Assembly (NCBI RefSeq): GCF_000519185.1
Contig: NZ_JAFA01000005.1
Location: 186,001 to 250,000 of the forward strand
Origin: Paraburkholderia nodosa DSM 21604
GTDB lineage: Bacteria > Pseudomonadota > Gammaproteobacteria > Burkholderiales > Burkholderiaceae
Reading direction: 5' to 3'
DNA: 64,000 bases
Shown piece by piece: positions 1-8,087 of the stretch. The position numbers were made by a program, and so were the translations under genes. Each line of letters starts with the position of its first letter. Position 1 is the stretch's first letter. The notes beneath the pieces are model-generated. The model was not told where the DNA came from. It saw only the letters and a list, made by a program, of their open reading frames with translations, and did no database searches.

Positions 1-324
1 ACCTCCATGCTGCACTGGCATGGCGATACCTTCGATCTGCCGCAGGGCGCGACGCGCCTCGCTTCCACGCCGCTATGCGAGAACCAGGCGTTTTCCTGGG
101 GCGACTACGTGCTCGGCCTGCAGTGCCATCCCGAAGTGCGCGCCGACCGTTTCGAGCCATGGCTGATCGGTCATGCCGCTGAGATCGCCGGCGCGGGCGT
201 GGACGTGAACGCGCTGCGCGACGACACGGCGCGCCACGGGCCGCTCCTCGAAGCGCAGGCGAGCCGCATGTTCGGCGAATGGCTCGACGCCGTCGACGCA
301 CAGATGGCCGCGCGCCAACCCTGA
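1..324 (+). CDS. Class I glutamine amidotransferase, C-terminal part
   Basis: The open frame runs in from the left edge, so the start and the nucleophile cysteine lie outside the window. The visible 107 residues hold the HWHGDTFDLP stretch and LQCHPEV, where the His and Glu complete the Cys-His-Glu triad of GMP-synthase-like amidotransferases. These free-standing proteins hydrolyse glutamine or remove gamma-glutamyl groups; the substrate cannot be told from this fragment. The reading frame ends with TGA at 322-324, and an NADH:flavin oxidoreductase follows on the same strand. The family call is firm; the exact role is unknown. Confidence 0.85.
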   Translation, partial: TSMLHWHGDTFDLPQGATRLASTPLCENQAFSWGDYVLGLQCHPEVRADRFEPWLIGHAAEIAGAGVDVNALRDDTARHGPLLEAQASRMFGEWLDAVDAQMAARQP

Positions 325-454
325 CCCGCGCCTGAACCCAGCTTGATCGACCTCGCGCGGGCGCACGCCGCGCAGGCGTGGTGTGCCTTGTCGAACGCGT
401 GAAAAAAGCGCGTGCTATTCTCGGACGCTTCTGCCAACCGTCCGTGGACCTCCC

Positions 455-1567
455 ATGAGCAAGCTCTTCACTCCGCTCGAACTGCGTGGCGTGATGCTCC
501 CCAATCGCATCGTCGTTTCGCCGATGTGCCAGTACTCCGCCGAGCGCGGCGAAGCCAACGACTGGCACATGATCCATCTCGGCCACCTGGCGCTTTCGGG
601 CGCCGCGATGCTCTGCATCGAAGCGACGGCCGTCGAGCCTGACGGCCGCATCACGCCGGGCTGTCTTGGCCTGTGGGACGACGTGACCGAAGCCGCGCTC
701 GAGCCCGTGATCGCCGCCATCCGCCGTCATTCGCCTGTCCGCATCGCCATGCAGATCTCGCACGCGGGGCGCAAGGCGTCGAGTCACGTGCCCTGGGAGG
801 GCGGCCAGCTGATTTCGGTTGCCGACGGCGGGTGGCTGCCGCACGCGCCTTCGGCGCTCGCGCACAAGGAGGGCGAGGCGCCGCCGCTCGCACTCGACGT
901 GGCGGGTCTGAATCGCGTGCGCGATGCGTTCGTGGCCACGGCGCGCCGCGCTGTGCGTCTTGGCATCGACGCCCTCGAAATCCACGCGGCGCACGGCTAT
1001 TTACTGCACCAATTTCTCTCGCCGATCGCGAACCAGCGCAGCGACGAGTACGGCGGCTCGCGCGAAAACCGCATGCGCTTTCCGCTCGAAGTGTTCGACG
1101 CCGTGCGCGCCGAGTTTCCCGCCGATCGCCCGATCGGCGTGCGCGTTTCGGCAACGGATTGGGTCGATGGCGGCTGGACGCCTGATGACACCGTGGTCTT
1201 CGCGCAGGCGCTCAAGGCGCGCGGCGCGGACTGGATCGACGTGTCGTCGGGCGGCGTGTCGCCGCTGCAAAAGATTCCGCTCGAGCCCGGCTATCAAGTG
1301 CCGTTCGCGCGCAAGGTGAAGGCCGAAACCGGCCTGACGACGATTGCGGTGGGCCTCATCACCGACGCCTTGCAGGCCAACCAGATCATCGAAGACGGCG
1401 AAGCCGACATGATCGCGATGGCGCGCGCCATGCTCTACGATCCGCGCTGGCCGTGGCACGCCGCGGCGCAACTCGGCGCGAGCGTGAGCGCGCCGCCGCA
1501 ATACTGGCGCTCGCAACCGCGCGAGTTGAAGAAGCTGTTCGGCGAGACGACGCTCGGGCAGCGCTGA
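455..1567 (+). CDS. NADH:flavin oxidoreductase, Old Yellow Enzyme family (YqjM-like)
   Basis: This is a 370-residue TIM-barrel FMN enzyme that reduces activated C=C bonds using NAD(P)H. MSKLFTPLELRGVMLPNRIVVSPMCQYSA is the classical OYE opening with the PMCQYS flavin-binding motif of the YqjM subgroup. EIHAAHGYLLHQFLSP, the SDEYGGSRENR loop and the C-terminal phosphate site (IAVGLI, MARAMLYDP) follow in order. The frame stays open upstream to 383, but the ATG at 455 begins exactly at the conserved N-terminus. Likely roles are detoxification of enals or quinones. No clear operon partner is present. Confidence 0.93.
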   Translation: MSKLFTPLELRGVMLPNRIVVSPMCQYSAERGEANDWHMIHLGHLALSGAAMLCIEATAVEPDGRITPGCLGLWDDVTEAALEPVIAAIRRHSPVRIAMQISHAGRKASSHVPWEGGQLISVADGGWLPHAPSALAHKEGEAPPLALDVAGLNRVRDAFVATARRAVRLGIDALEIHAAHGYLLHQFLSPIANQRSDEYGGSRENRMRFPLEVFDAVRAEFPADRPIGVRVSATDWVDGGWTPDDTVVFAQALKARGADWIDVSSGGVSPLQKIPLEPGYQVPFARKVKAETGLTTIAVGLITDALQANQIIEDGEADMIAMARAMLYDPRWPWHAAAQLGASVSAPPQYWRSQPRELKKLFGETTLGQR

Positions 1568-1606
1568 AGCACGCTGCGCGTCGCGGTTTCTCACGGCGCA
1601 TATGGG

Positions 1607-1636
1607 TTGAACGAAAGAGGCGCGAGCGTGTACGAT
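1607..1636 (+). promoter_or_regulatory. Candidate sigma-70 promoter upstream of SET-domain gene
   Basis: TTGAAC (1607-1612) and TACGAT (1631-1636) are separated by 18 bp. The predicted start lies about 228 nt before the SET-domain ATG, which would give a long leader. Nothing else recognisable was seen in the 303-bp gap 1568-1870. Confidence 0.35.
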
Positions 1637-1870
1637 GCCGTCTGTGGCGCGCCGGGCGTCGCATGAGCGCGGCGCCCAATCGGCGCCGCGTTTGCGTACG
1701 GAGCGCGACGAGCCAGGACGCGAGGTTGGATGCAAGGGCCGATGCAAGGCCAGGCAGACCGCCAGGCACGGCTTCATGAGAGAGCCGCAGACGGCGTGCG
1801 GGAGGACATGTTCCACGCCGCCTGTCATGACCGGGACAGTCTCCCCCAGTACTTCACAAGGATTCATTCA

Positions 1871-2377
1871 ATGAGTGAACGCAGGATCGTCGTGCGCCAG
1901 TCGGGCGTGCACGGCAAGGGCGTGTTTGCGGCGGTCTCCATTGCGACCGGCGAACGACTGATCGAATACAAGGGCGAGCGCATCTCCTGGAAGGAAGCGC
2001 TGCGGCGTCATCCGCATAATCCAGACGAACCGAATCACACGTTCTATTTCGCGCTCGACGATGGCGACGTGATCGACGGCAAGGTGAAGGGCAACAGCGC
2101 GCGCTGGATCAATCACTCGTGCGCGCCGAACTGCGAAGCCGAGGAGATCGAAGGGCACGTCTATATTCACGCGCTGCGCGATATCCCCGAGGGCGAGGAG
2201 CTCTTTTACGACTACGGCCTCGTGATCGACGCGAAGCAGACGAAGAAGCTCAAGCGCGAATACGAATGCCGTTGCGGCGCCCGCAAGTGCCGCGGCACGA
2301 TGCTCGCACCGCCCGACGACGACAAGTCTGCGAAGGGCGCGAAAGCGTCGAAAAGCAAGAGCAAAAAGAAGAAGTAA
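1871..2377 (+). CDS. SET-domain protein-lysine N-methyltransferase with Lys-rich tail
   Basis: This 168-residue protein matches the SET fold. It opens with RRIVVRQSGVHGKGVFA, carries the SAM/active-site motif WINHSCAPNCE, the YDYGL motif, and a post-SET zinc motif CRCGARKCRG near residue 135; the Cys of NHSCAPNC probably completes the zinc site. SET enzymes transfer methyl from S-adenosylmethionine to lysine side chains. The last roughly 20 residues are almost only Lys, Ser and Ala, like histone H1-type tails. The ATG at 1871 was chosen because the conserved domain starts directly after it; the frame upstream is merely open. The substrate is unknown. Confidence 0.88.
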   Translation: MSERRIVVRQSGVHGKGVFAAVSIATGERLIEYKGERISWKEALRRHPHNPDEPNHTFYFALDDGDVIDGKVKGNSARWINHSCAPNCEAEEIEGHVYIHALRDIPEGEELFYDYGLVIDAKQTKKLKREYECRCGARKCRGTMLAPPDDDKSAKGAKASKSKSKKKK

Positions 2378-2408
2378 GCGGTGCGACGCGCGTCGCACCG
2401 CATCAAGC

Positions 2409-2434
2409 ACAAGGGCCGCATGAGCGGCCCTTGT
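2409..2434. terminator. Bidirectional intrinsic terminator
   Basis: Perfect 11-bp arms (ACAAGGGCCGC / GCGGCCCTTGT) surround an ATGA loop between the convergent SET-domain and sensor-kinase genes. Only a short T-rich stretch (CGTTTCT) follows on the plus strand. Confidence 0.7.
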
Positions 2435-2456
2435 CGTTTCTCTGGCACTTGCAACG

Positions 2457-4025
2457 TCAGAGATCGATGCTTGCCTGGTGGGTCGGTTTCTTCTCACGCG
2501 GCGGCTCGTCGGCCTCGACCGTACGCAGATGCGCGGTCTCGGAGGCGGCGGCCTCCTTGCTGTCTTTCCTGTCGCTGGCGTCCTTGCCGCCAGGCGCGCT
2601 GCGACGCGCGAGCGGCACGCGCACGATGAAGCGCGCGCCGCCTTCCGGCGCATCTTCGTAATGCACGCTGCCCCGATGCAGCGTCATGATGTCGTGGACG
2701 ATCGCGAGGCCCAGGCCCGCGCCGCTATCCACACCGCTTTCGCTCTGACCGTCGCCGCGGAAGAAGCGTTTGAAGAGATCCGCCTGCTGCGAAGCGGGCA
2801 CGCCGCTGCCGTTGTCTTCCACGACGATCTCGGCCATCGGCAGGCCCTCCACGGAGGACTGCGAAACGGTTACGGTGATGCGCGCGCCTTCGAAACGCGC
2901 GGGGGGCAAATATTTGAGCGCGTTGTCGAGCAGATTCGCGATGACCTCGTGCAGCAGCACGGGGTTGCCGCGCACCATCAACGGCGTGTCGTTTTCGGGA
3001 TCGTCGAGGCGCTGGAAGCCGAGATCGACGCGGCTCGCCAGCGCCCGCGGCACCCACTCGGCGCCTGTCTCGAAGGCGAGCGCGGCCATGTCGATATCGA
3101 CGAAGCGCGCGGCCTGTTCACCCGGCTCCGCACGCGCGAGCGAGAGCAACTGATTCGACAGACGCACCGCGCGATCGGCGGCCGCACGCAGCTCGCGCAC
3201 CGCGTCGTTGACCTTTTGCGGCTCGCGCGCGTTCACGGCCTGCTCGGCGTGCAGCTTCACCGCGGTGAGCGGCGTACGCAGCTGGTGGGCGGCGTCGGCG
3301 ATGAACTTGCGCTGCGCGTCGAGCGCGGTCTTCAGGCGGCCGAGCAGTGCGTTCAGCGCGCCCGTGAGCGGACGGATCTCGACCGGCACGTAGGTCTCGT
3401 CCACGGGTTCGAGCGACGTGTGCGTCTGGCGGTTGAGCGAGTCGGCGAGCGCGGTGAGCGGGTTGAGCTGCTGGTTGACCACGCGCCACACGATGACCCA
3501 GCCGGCGAGCAGCAGGAGCAGCAACGGCATCATGATCGCGACGAGAAATTCGGCAGCGATGCGAAAGCGATGATGCACCGGCTGACCGACTTCCACGACG
3601 ATCGGATTGCCATGCGTCTGCGGCACGCGCACCTGGGCGACGCGCACGGTCACGCCCTGATAGATCGTTTCGAACACGTACGCGTAATGCATGCGGCGCA
3701 CGTTGGTGCCCTGCAGCGGCAGGTCGCGGTCGCCCGCGATTTCCGTTTCGCCGTTGCTGATCCGATAGACGAGGTGCTCGACGGGGTCGGAAAACATCGC
3801 CTGCGCGAGTGGCGGGACGGTATTGGCGGCATCGTCGCCGGCGATCTGGATCTGCCGGGAAATGGCCGTGGCGAGGTCGGCGAGCGAGCGGTCGACCACG
3901 TGCTGCGTGTACTGCCAGGCGAGCCAATAGGCGATCAGGCCGCTCATCAGCGCGAGCAGCGAAAGCGGGGCGGCTAGGCGCCGTAGCAGCGTGCGCCGCA
4001 GGCTCGTTGCGGCAGGTGAGGACAT
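2457..4025 (-). CDS. Sensor histidine kinase, TctE-like two-component sensor
   Basis: This is a 522-residue inner-membrane kinase. A first membrane segment (LSLLALMSGLIAYWLAW) sits near the N-terminus, then an external sensing region of the 2CSK_N type (DRSLADLATAISRQI), then a second segment (MMPLLLLLLAGWVIVW). HAMP-like sequence leads to the H box DAAHQLRTPL, the N box NLLDNALKY, and the G boxes VEDNGSGVP and GAGLGLAIVHDI. It lies directly downstream of the response-regulator gene on the same strand. The ATG at 4025 is preferred because the frame upstream lacks membrane character. TctE relatives often sense carboxylates; the signal here is not visible. Confidence 0.9.
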   Translation of the reverse strand: MSSPAATSLRRTLLRRLAAPLSLLALMSGLIAYWLAWQYTQHVVDRSLADLATAISRQIQIAGDDAANTVPPLAQAMFSDPVEHLVYRISNGETEIAGDRDLPLQGTNVRRMHYAYVFETIYQGVTVRVAQVRVPQTHGNPIVVEVGQPVHHRFRIAAEFLVAIMMPLLLLLLAGWVIVWRVVNQQLNPLTALADSLNRQTHTSLEPVDETYVPVEIRPLTGALNALLGRLKTALDAQRKFIADAAHQLRTPLTAVKLHAEQAVNAREPQKVNDAVRELRAAADRAVRLSNQLLSLARAEPGEQAARFVDIDMAALAFETGAEWVPRALASRVDLGFQRLDDPENDTPLMVRGNPVLLHEVIANLLDNALKYLPPARFEGARITVTVSQSSVEGLPMAEIVVEDNGSGVPASQQADLFKRFFRGDGQSESGVDSGAGLGLAIVHDIMTLHRGSVHYEDAPEGGARFIVRVPLARRSAPGGKDASDRKDSKEAAASETAHLRTVEADEPPREKKPTHQASIDL

Positions 4026-4160
4026 GATGGCTTCGGTGCGAATGATGAATCGTGGGTGCGGCGGCGCGCGCTGCACGGGACCGATCCATTGTACGCGGGC
4101 CGCGGGCGTGGCGGCTCAAGTGCCGGTGAGGCGCCAGAAGCCGGTGCCATCAAGCACAAA

Positions 4161-4184
4161 CGGCGGCGGAGTGCTCCGCCGCCG
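4161..4184 (-). terminator. Hairpin between response regulator and sensor kinase
   Basis: An 11-bp inverted repeat (CGGCGGCGGAG / CTCCGCCGCCG) lies in the 185-bp spacer. On the minus strand it is followed by TTTGTG, so it may partly terminate transcription after the regulator gene. Confidence 0.45.
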
Positions 4185-4210
4185 CTAGCTGGCTCGGAAA
4201 ACGAGGCGGA

Positions 4211-4897
4211 TCAGGCCGCCTGGCGGATTTCCTGCAGCAGATAGCCGAAGCCGCGCACCGTGACGATCTCGACACGGCAGTTCTCGAGCTTTTTGCGTAC
4301 GCGGTGCACGTAGACTTCGATCGCGGTGTCGCCGAGGTCGCCGCCGAAGTGCGTGAGGTGGTCCTGCAGTTGCGCCTTGCTCACCACGCGGCCGTGACGC
4401 AGCAGCAGCATTTCGAGCACGGCGAACTCGCGCGGCGAGAGTTCGAGCGGCTTGTCGTCGTTGAAGATGCGGCGATCGACGCCCGACAGGCGCACGCCGC
4501 CGAGCGACACTTCGGGGCGCGGCACGTCGCCGTGCGGGCCGCTGCGGCGCATCACGGCGCGAATGCGCGCTTCGAGCTCGGCCGGTTCGAACGGCTTGAG
4601 CATGTAGTCATCGGCGCCGGAATTCAGGCCCTGGACGCGGTCGTTCAGTTCGTCGCGCGCGGTAAGCACGATGACGGGCGTATGCCGGTTGCTTTGGCGA
4701 AAGCGCGAAAGCAGCGTCATGCCGTCGATGCCCGGCAGCCCGAGATCGAGGATCACGAGCTCATGGCGATTCTGCGTGAGGGCCTGTTCGGCGAAAATGC
4801 CGTCGTGGACCATGTCGACCGTGAAGCCGGCTTGTTCGAGGCTGGACTGGATACCGCGTGCGATAGGGCGGTCGTCTTCGATCAGAAGGAGTCGCAT
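4211..4897 (-). CDS. OmpR/PhoB-family response regulator, TctD/QseB-like
   Basis: The 228-residue protein has a receiver domain (acidic cluster IEDDR, phospho-acceptor Asp51 in LDLGLPGIDGM, conserved Lys in MLKPFEP) and a C-terminal winged helix (LELSPREFAVLEMLL ... VEIVTVRGFGYLL). It is full length for the family. It should be phosphorylated by the kinase encoded just downstream on the same strand and then bind promoter DNA. The two genes are separated by 185 bp with a hairpin, which is looser than usual for such a pair. Confidence 0.93.
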   Translation of the reverse strand: MRLLLIEDDRPIARGIQSSLEQAGFTVDMVHDGIFAEQALTQNRHELVILDLGLPGIDGMTLLSRFRQSNRHTPVIVLTARDELNDRVQGLNSGADDYMLKPFEPAELEARIRAVMRRSGPHGDVPRPEVSLGGVRLSGVDRRIFNDDKPLELSPREFAVLEMLLLRHGRVVSKAQLQDHLTHFGGDLGDTAIEVYVHRVRKKLENCRVEIVTVRGFGYLLQEIRQAA

Positions 4898-5003
4898 GGG
4901 ATTCGCTCAAGTACAATAGGTTTTAGCGTTCAGGCACGCAGTTCGCAAAGCGTCGCTTGCTGGCCACGAGGCACAGCCCGACGGTTGCGCGATCACGATC
5001 CAC

Positions 5004-5234
5004 ATGTCCGATATTTCAATCACCGAACTCGAAGCCGCGATCAACTTCTGGCGCAACCGCTCGCCTTCGATTGGCGATGAACTCGCGTTGTGCCAGGAGG
5101 CGAGTGCGCTCTCCAAGCCTTATGCGCTGCTGATTGTACAGCGTCAGAACGCCATATCACCGGAACGTTTAGACCCGATTGCCCGCGCTGCCTGGGAGTC
5201 TTACGTATCCATCAAGAATAGCCTTCAAAGCTGA
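5004..5234 (+). CDS. DUF3717 domain-containing protein
   Basis: The 76-residue protein ISITELEAAINFWRNRSPSIGDE...CQEASALSKPYALLIVQR is typical of DUF3717, a small Burkholderiales family of unknown function. No signal peptide or membrane segment is visible. It is divergent from the response-regulator gene (106-bp gap) and convergent with phhB. A GCCTTCAAA / TTTGAAGGC hairpin (5221-5246) overlaps its stop codon. The family is known only by conservation. Confidence 0.85.
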   Translation: MSDISITELEAAINFWRNRSPSIGDELALCQEASALSKPYALLIVQRQNAISPERLDPIARAAWESYVSIKNSLQS

Positions 5235-5275
5235 AGGTTTGAAGGCCCAGCACCCTGCATTATGCTTTCATGGCG

Positions 5276-5315
5276 CGCTGTGCGCTCGTTGTGTGCGCTC
5301 GCCGTGCGCACAGCG
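5276..5315. repeat. Inverted repeat between convergent genes
   Basis: Perfect 10-bp arms (CGCTGTGCGC at 5276-5285, GCGCACAGCG at 5306-5315) lie in the DUF3717-phhB gap. There is no T-run on either strand, so it is at best a weak terminator or processing hairpin. Confidence 0.4.
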
Positions 5316-5337
5316 TACCCATGCTTAGTACCGCTGC

Positions 5338-5643
5338 TTATGCGCTGAGCGGTCCTGGCGCGATCGAATCGATGAAGCGCGCGAGTTCGATGTCGCGCGA
5401 GGTGAGGCCGTCGGCTTCGTGAGTGGAAAGCGTGATCTCCACGCGGTTGTACACGTTGAACCACTCGGGGTGATGGTTCATTTCCTGCGCCTTGATGGCG
5501 ACGCGCGTCATGAAGCCGAAGGCTTCGTTGAAGTCGGCGAAGCGGAAATGGCGCTGGATCGCATCGCGGCCGGCGACGGCCTGCCAGCCGCGCAGGTCGG
5601 CGAGTTGCGATGCGCGCTCTTCGGATGTGAGTCGGTTGATCAT
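5338..5643 (-). CDS. phhB: 4a-hydroxytetrahydrobiopterin dehydratase (PhhB)
   Basis: The 101-residue protein has the diagnostic motif [14 protein letters not shown] of pterin-4a-carbinolamine dehydratases and the [14 protein letters not shown] type C-terminus. It regenerates the pterin cofactor after each turnover of phenylalanine hydroxylase, in the cytoplasm. It lies 134 bp downstream of phhA on the same strand, as in other bacteria with this pathway. Length is normal. Confidence 0.95.
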   Translation of the reverse strand: MINRLTSEERASQLADLRGWQAVAGRDAIQRHFRFADFNEAFGFMTRVAIKAQEMNHHPEWFNVYNRVEITLSTHEADGLTSRDIELARFIDSIAPGPLSA

Positions 5644-5777
5644 CGTTGCACCTGTATTGAGCTTGAGGCCTGGCGTGCGCCATTAGCCGATCAGCCATTT
5701 TTTCACGTATAGGGCACGCGTGCGAGCGCTCGAATCAAGGAACGCGCGCTTGCTGCGGCGCAAAGCCCGCGTGTCGT

Positions 5778-6671
5778 TCAGACGTCGCCGTCGTCGAGCC
5801 AGCCCTCGCGCGTGCCGCGCGTGATGATCGTGTCGCTGTGCAGCACGTCGCCTGCCGCGTGAGGCTGCGCCGCGATGAGCGCCGCCGGATCGGTCAGGCG
5901 CGAAGCAATGCCCGCGCCCAGCGCGTCGAAAAGCTGGGCGAACGAGTCGATCACGAAGTAGGTCTTCTGGAACGTGTCGATGCGATAGCGCGTGCGCAGC
6001 ACGCGGTCGAGGTCGAACGCGAGCCGGTTGGGCGCCCCGCTCTCCACGCTGTATAGCGTCTCGCCCTTGCTCGAGACGATGCCGGCGCCGTAGATTTTCA
6101 CGCCGTTGGGCGCGCTCGCATCGCGCATCAAGCCGAACTCCACCGTGTACCAGTAGAGCCGCGCGAGCAACGGCAACGCGCGTTCCTCGACGGCGAGCGC
6201 GGCGCGGCCATAGGCGTGAATCGCATCGGCGAAAGTGGGGTCGGTGAGCAGCGGGACATGGCCGAACAGGTCGTGAAAACAGTCGGGTTCCTCCAGATAG
6301 TCGAGCTGATCGGGACGGCGCATCCACCAGGTGACCGGAAAGCGCCGGTTCGCAAGGTGCTCGAAGAAAATGCGCTCGGGCACGAGGCCCGGCACGGCCA
6401 CGATGCGCCAGCCGGTTGCGGCCATCAGGCGCTCGCTCACCTGCGCGAAGGACGGAACGTGGGAAACATTCAGGCCGATGCGCAACGCACCCTCCATGAA
6501 GGCATCGCAGGCGCGGCCTTCGAGCAGGGCGCGCTGGCGCCGGTAGAGCTGGTCCCAGACGGCGTGATCGGCCGCGCCGTAGCGTGCGAGCGGCTGGTCG
6601 ATCGTGAAATCGGGACGGGTGGTGAGACCCGCGTCGAACTGCTCCTGCAGTTTCGCGGTGGCGGCGGCCAT
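5778..6671 (-). CDS. phhA: Phenylalanine 4-monooxygenase
   Basis: The 297-residue bacterial phenylalanine hydroxylase converts L-Phe to L-Tyr with O2, non-haem iron and a tetrahydropterin. The motif PDCFHDLFGHVPLL supplies two histidine iron ligands, and the glutamate ligand lies in the YWYTVEFGLM segment. Like other bacterial forms it lacks the mammalian regulatory ACT domain. The ATG at 6671 has TGGAG about ten bases upstream on its strand. It is divergent from an Lrp-type regulator, 141 bp away, which probably controls it in response to aromatic amino acids. Confidence 0.97.
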   Translation of the reverse strand: MAAATAKLQEQFDAGLTTRPDFTIDQPLARYGAADHAVWDQLYRRQRALLEGRACDAFMEGALRIGLNVSHVPSFAQVSERLMAATGWRIVAVPGLVPERIFFEHLANRRFPVTWWMRRPDQLDYLEEPDCFHDLFGHVPLLTDPTFADAIHAYGRAALAVEERALPLLARLYWYTVEFGLMRDASAPNGVKIYGAGIVSSKGETLYSVESGAPNRLAFDLDRVLRTRYRIDTFQKTYFVIDSFAQLFDALGAGIASRLTDPAALIAAQPHAAGDVLHSDTIITRGTREGWLDDGDV

Positions 6672-6812
6672 GTTCGTAACGCTCCACTAAAAAGGCTTGC
6701 TGTCATGCAAGTCTAGAGCGGTTGGCGCGCGGCATGTGCGCGTACTCCATGGGATGCGGCTAGCATATGCAATAATCGAGCGTAACATCGTCAATTAATG
6801 CGGAATTTATTC

Positions 6813-7304
6813 ATGCTTGAACTCGACCATTTCGATCTGGCGCTGCTCGACGTCTTGCAGCGCTTTGGCCGCGCCACGCATCAGCAGCTTGGCGAGCAGG
6901 TGCCGCTCTCGCCTTCGCAGATCGGCAGGCGGCTGCAGCGCCTCGAGGCGTCAGGGGTGATCGACGGCTATCGCGTGGTGCTGCGGCCCGAAAAACTCGG
7001 GCTGGGCGTGACCGCGTTCACGAGCCTGAAGCTCAAGCATCATGGGGATTCGATCATCGAGCAGTTCCAGCAGCAGATCGACGTGCTGCCCGAAGTGCTC
7101 GAATGCCATGCCGTGGTGGGAGACGCCGATTATTTGCTGCGCATCGTCGCGCCCGATCTGAACGCGCTCTCGACCTTCGTCATGAAGAAGCTCATGCGCG
7201 TGCCCGGCGTGGACAGCGTGCGCTCGAACATCGTGCTCACCACGTTCAAGCGCAACGGGCCGCTGCCGCTCGGGCATCTGGAGCCGGGCGCGCCGGCGGC
7301 GTGA
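6813..7304 (+). CDS. Lrp/AsnC-family transcriptional regulator
   Basis: The 163-residue protein has an N-terminal winged HTH (DLALLDVLQRFGRATHQQLGEQVPLSPSQIGRRLQRLEASG) and a C-terminal RAM ligand-binding domain (VLECHAVVGDADYLLRIVAPD). Such proteins form octamers and sense amino acids. The position divergent from phhA makes it the probable regulator of phenylalanine catabolism. The ATG at 6813 is preferred; an in-frame ATG at 6798 adds five residues and neither start has a good ribosome site. Confidence 0.9.
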   Translation: MLELDHFDLALLDVLQRFGRATHQQLGEQVPLSPSQIGRRLQRLEASGVIDGYRVVLRPEKLGLGVTAFTSLKLKHHGDSIIEQFQQQIDVLPEVLECHAVVGDADYLLRIVAPDLNALSTFVMKKLMRVPGVDSVRSNIVLTTFKRNGPLPLGHLEPGAPAA

Positions 7305-7312
7305 GCTGAGGG

Positions 7313-7349
7313 GGCCAGGGCGGGCCGCAAGGGCCCGCCTGGCCGTTTT
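7313..7349 (+). terminator. Intrinsic terminator after Lrp gene
   Basis: A GC-rich hairpin begins GGCCAGG and closes with CCTGGCC (one bulged base), with a GCAA loop, followed by GTTTTA. It sits between the convergent Lrp and CYTH genes. Confidence 0.65.
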
Positions 7350-7356
7350 ACCGATG

Positions 7357-7881
7357 TCAGGCCGCGCTGGCCGTATTGAGCAGATCCACGTAAGCCACCG
7401 CGACGAGATCGCTTTCGTCCACGCCGAGCTTCGCGAACACCGCGTGCGCTTCGGCTTCGCCGCCTTGCTCGTCGTCCTCGGGGCCGAGCACCACTTCCAG
7501 CTCGACGAAGTCGCCCAGGCCATCCACGCGGTCCAGATGGATGCGCGTGCGGCCCGCCAGATACACGTGGCGCTCCTTCGAGACGATGCCGCGCGTGGTG
7601 AGCGCCGTGGCGAGCAGCGAGTGCATGGCCTCGGCATTGGTGACGGGGCTGCGCGTGTAGTACGAGGCCTTCGGGCCGTCGCGGTCGTCGCGCTGATAGA
7701 AGATCAGCTCGGGCGGCGTGCCGTCGTCGAACTGGCGCAGCTTCAGGCGGCCGCGCGGTACGTCGTAGAAGAAGTCCTGCTGGCGAAAGATCAGCGGAGC
7801 GTCGGTGGCGAGCTGGGAAGCGCGATCGCGCAGGACGTCGAATTGACGGGCGCGGGCTTTGATTTCGATGTTGCGGGCCAT
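7357..7881 (-). CDS. CYTH-domain protein (class IV adenylate cyclase-like)
   Basis: The 174-residue protein begins MARNIEIKARA, a NxExK form of the ExExK signature of CYTH phosphohydrolase/cyclase tunnels. Further basic and acidic strand motifs follow (GRLKLRQFDD, RTRIHLDRVDGLGDFVELEVVL). CYTH members bind triphosphates with divalent metal and include CyaB cyclase and thiamine triphosphatases, so the reaction is not certain. The frame is open to 7995, but the ATG at 7881 has AGGAG just upstream and begins at the conserved strand. Confidence 0.88.
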   Translation of the reverse strand: MARNIEIKARARQFDVLRDRASQLATDAPLIFRQQDFFYDVPRGRLKLRQFDDGTPPELIFYQRDDRDGPKASYYTRSPVTNAEAMHSLLATALTTRGIVSKERHVYLAGRTRIHLDRVDGLGDFVELEVVLGPEDDEQGGEAEAHAVFAKLGVDESDLVAVAYVDLLNTASAA

Positions 7882-8087
7882 GCAAGGCTCCTGTCGAACG
7901 AAGAGAACAAGGGGGAACGATGGGAGAGGCTGGAAACGCGCCGCGCAGGGTGAGCACACCGGTGGGCGTGCCGAAAACGCGGAGCGAATTCCCAATCTAT
8001 CAAAACTTGTGTGACAGCGCTGTTACGCGAGCAGGCCGGCGCTAACGTCAGACATGAACGGCGCATGCGCGTCTTTATGAGCGCGGC

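Noticed and set aside
2478..3977. A 499-codon plus-strand frame opposite the sensor kinase
   Set aside because: The minus-strand frame has all histidine kinase boxes; the plus frame has no motif.
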